NCBI RefSeq assembly: GCF_038443385.1
Contig: NZ_CP151726.1
Location: 310,001 to 374,000, forward strand
Direction of reading: 5' to 3'
Length of the DNA: 64,000 bases
DNA from: Stieleria varia
GTDB lineage: Bacteria; Planctomycetota; Planctomycetia; Pirellulales; Pirellulaceae
Part shown: one piece after another, positions 63,496 to 64,000 of the stretch
How the letters are laid out: the number at the start of each line of letters is the position of its first letter
Position numbering within the stretch: position 1 is the first letter of the stretch
Program-made: the position numbers and the translations under genes
Notes under the pieces: generated by a model
What the model saw: the letters and a program-made list of their open reading frames with translations, nothing else
Told to the model about the DNA's origin: nothing
Databases searched by the model: none

Positions 63496-64000
63496 ATGAA
63501 CAAGACATTTGATCGCCGCAAGTTGCTTGCAACCGGTTCCGCCTTAGGGCTTGTAGGCCTCGCGCCGCGATCCAGCGCCGAAGACGGATCCTCGTCTTCA
63601 AAGCCAATGGTTTCCCTTCGTGGTCGGATTGAGGCCGAACCGAATTGGTTGATGCCGATTCACTTTGGCCCAATCGAATGGGGTGGCGATCAGCAAGTTG
63701 GTGCACCACAGTACGAGGTAACAGCGATTTCGCTGAAGTACGTCACCGACGAAGAGCAGCTAACCAAGTACCTTCCAGTAGGATTTGAGCTCGATGGACC
63801 ACCGCTGCTAAACATCACCTATTCGCAGAACACCGAGATCAGCTGGCTTGCCGGCGGACAATATAACATTGTGGCAGTCACTGCACATGTCAGGTTCAAT
63901 GGTGAACAAGACGTGCTGACCGGTGAATACGCCCTTGTCTTGTGGGAAAACCTTGCTGAACCCATCTTGGCTGGAAGAGAAGCACTCGGGATTCCAAAGA
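63496..64000 (+). CDS. Acetoacetate decarboxylase-like protein with Tat signal (cassette gene, cut by window edge)
   Basis: 168 residues visible from the ATG at 63496, 33 bp into the last cassette. The N-terminus DRRKLLATGSALGLVGLAP is a twin-arginine-type signal (RRKLL rather than RRxFL), so export in folded form is likely. From about residue 40 the sequence follows the acetoacetate decarboxylase fold: KYVTDEEQLTKYLPVGFELDGPP, YNIVAVTAHVRFNGEQDVLTGEYALVLWENLAEPILAGREALGIPK, where GREALGIPK matches the family's REExGxPK block. The catalytic Lys region lies at or past the edge. Substrate unknown. Confidence 0.75.
   Translation, partial: MNKTFDRRKLLATGSALGLVGLAPRSSAEDGSSSSKPMVSLRGRIEAEPNWLMPIHFGPIEWGGDQQVGAPQYEVTAISLKYVTDEEQLTKYLPVGFELDGPPLLNITYSQNTEISWLAGGQYNIVAVTAHVRFNGEQDVLTGEYALVLWENLAEPILAGREALGIPK

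Overview
The window looks like a chromosomal segment of a planctomycete of the Pirellulales (Rhodopirellula/Stieleria type). Evidence from the sequence: two formylglycine sulfatases, a PEP-CTERM metalloprotease, FAD-dependent oxidoreductases with golvesin-like domains, a DUF4432/Gfo-Idh-MocA sugar cluster, a bacterial deoxyhypusine synthase homologue, many TTG/GTG starts, weak Shine-Dalgarno sites and abundant intergenic hairpin repeats. The taxon is inferred from protein character only; no rRNA or tRNA gene was seen.

Layout. 1-0.99 kb: 5' part of an RND efflux adaptor. 1.2-2.05 kb: about 231-bp tandem repeats built of small palindromes. 2.1-4.7 kb: sulfatase and threonylcarbamoyl-AMP synthase. 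4.9-10.8 kb (minus): TPR-agmatine deiminase-like fusion, transglutaminase plus DUF1328 pair, glycogen phosphorylase. 11.2-16.0 kb (minus): NosR-like flavin/Fe-S membrane protein, FAD oxidoreductase, GGQ release-factor-like protein. 16.1-19.6 kb (minus): four tightly coupled pseudopilin genes. 19.8-24.2 kb (minus): deoxyhypusine synthase-like protein, a small membrane protein, anti-sigma/sigma pair. 24.4-31.5 kb (plus): ligA, a 1201-aa caspase/alpha-beta hydrolase fusion, a PEP-CTERM zinc protease. 31.8-41.2 kb: exopolysaccharide locus (tyrosine autokinase, export lipoprotein, Cys-rich lipoprotein, WbaP-type sugar transferase, sulfotransferase, sulfatase). 41.5-47.6 kb: membrane protein, SGNH hydrolase, desaturase, HI0933-type flavoprotein, endonuclease III, with nested palindromic repeats between them. 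47.9-52.9 kb: sugar catabolism cluster around a divergent promoter region. 53.1-59.1 kb: alpha-2-macroglobulin-like protein of 1999 aa.

59.9-64.0 kb: the most striking region is an integron. A truncated integrase-like ORF on the minus strand faces away from a row of small plus-strand gene cassettes separated by attC-type imperfect palindromes. For four cassettes the first bases after the GTT cut are the reverse complement of the R'' box at that cassette's own 3' end (8-10 of 8-10 bases), as cassette excision and insertion predict. Cassette products are three unknown proteins, a DUF2262 protein and a Tat-exported acetoacetate decarboxylase-like protein that runs off the window.

The two best candidates for new biology are this integron and the caspase-hydrolase fusion at 26.7-30.3 kb.
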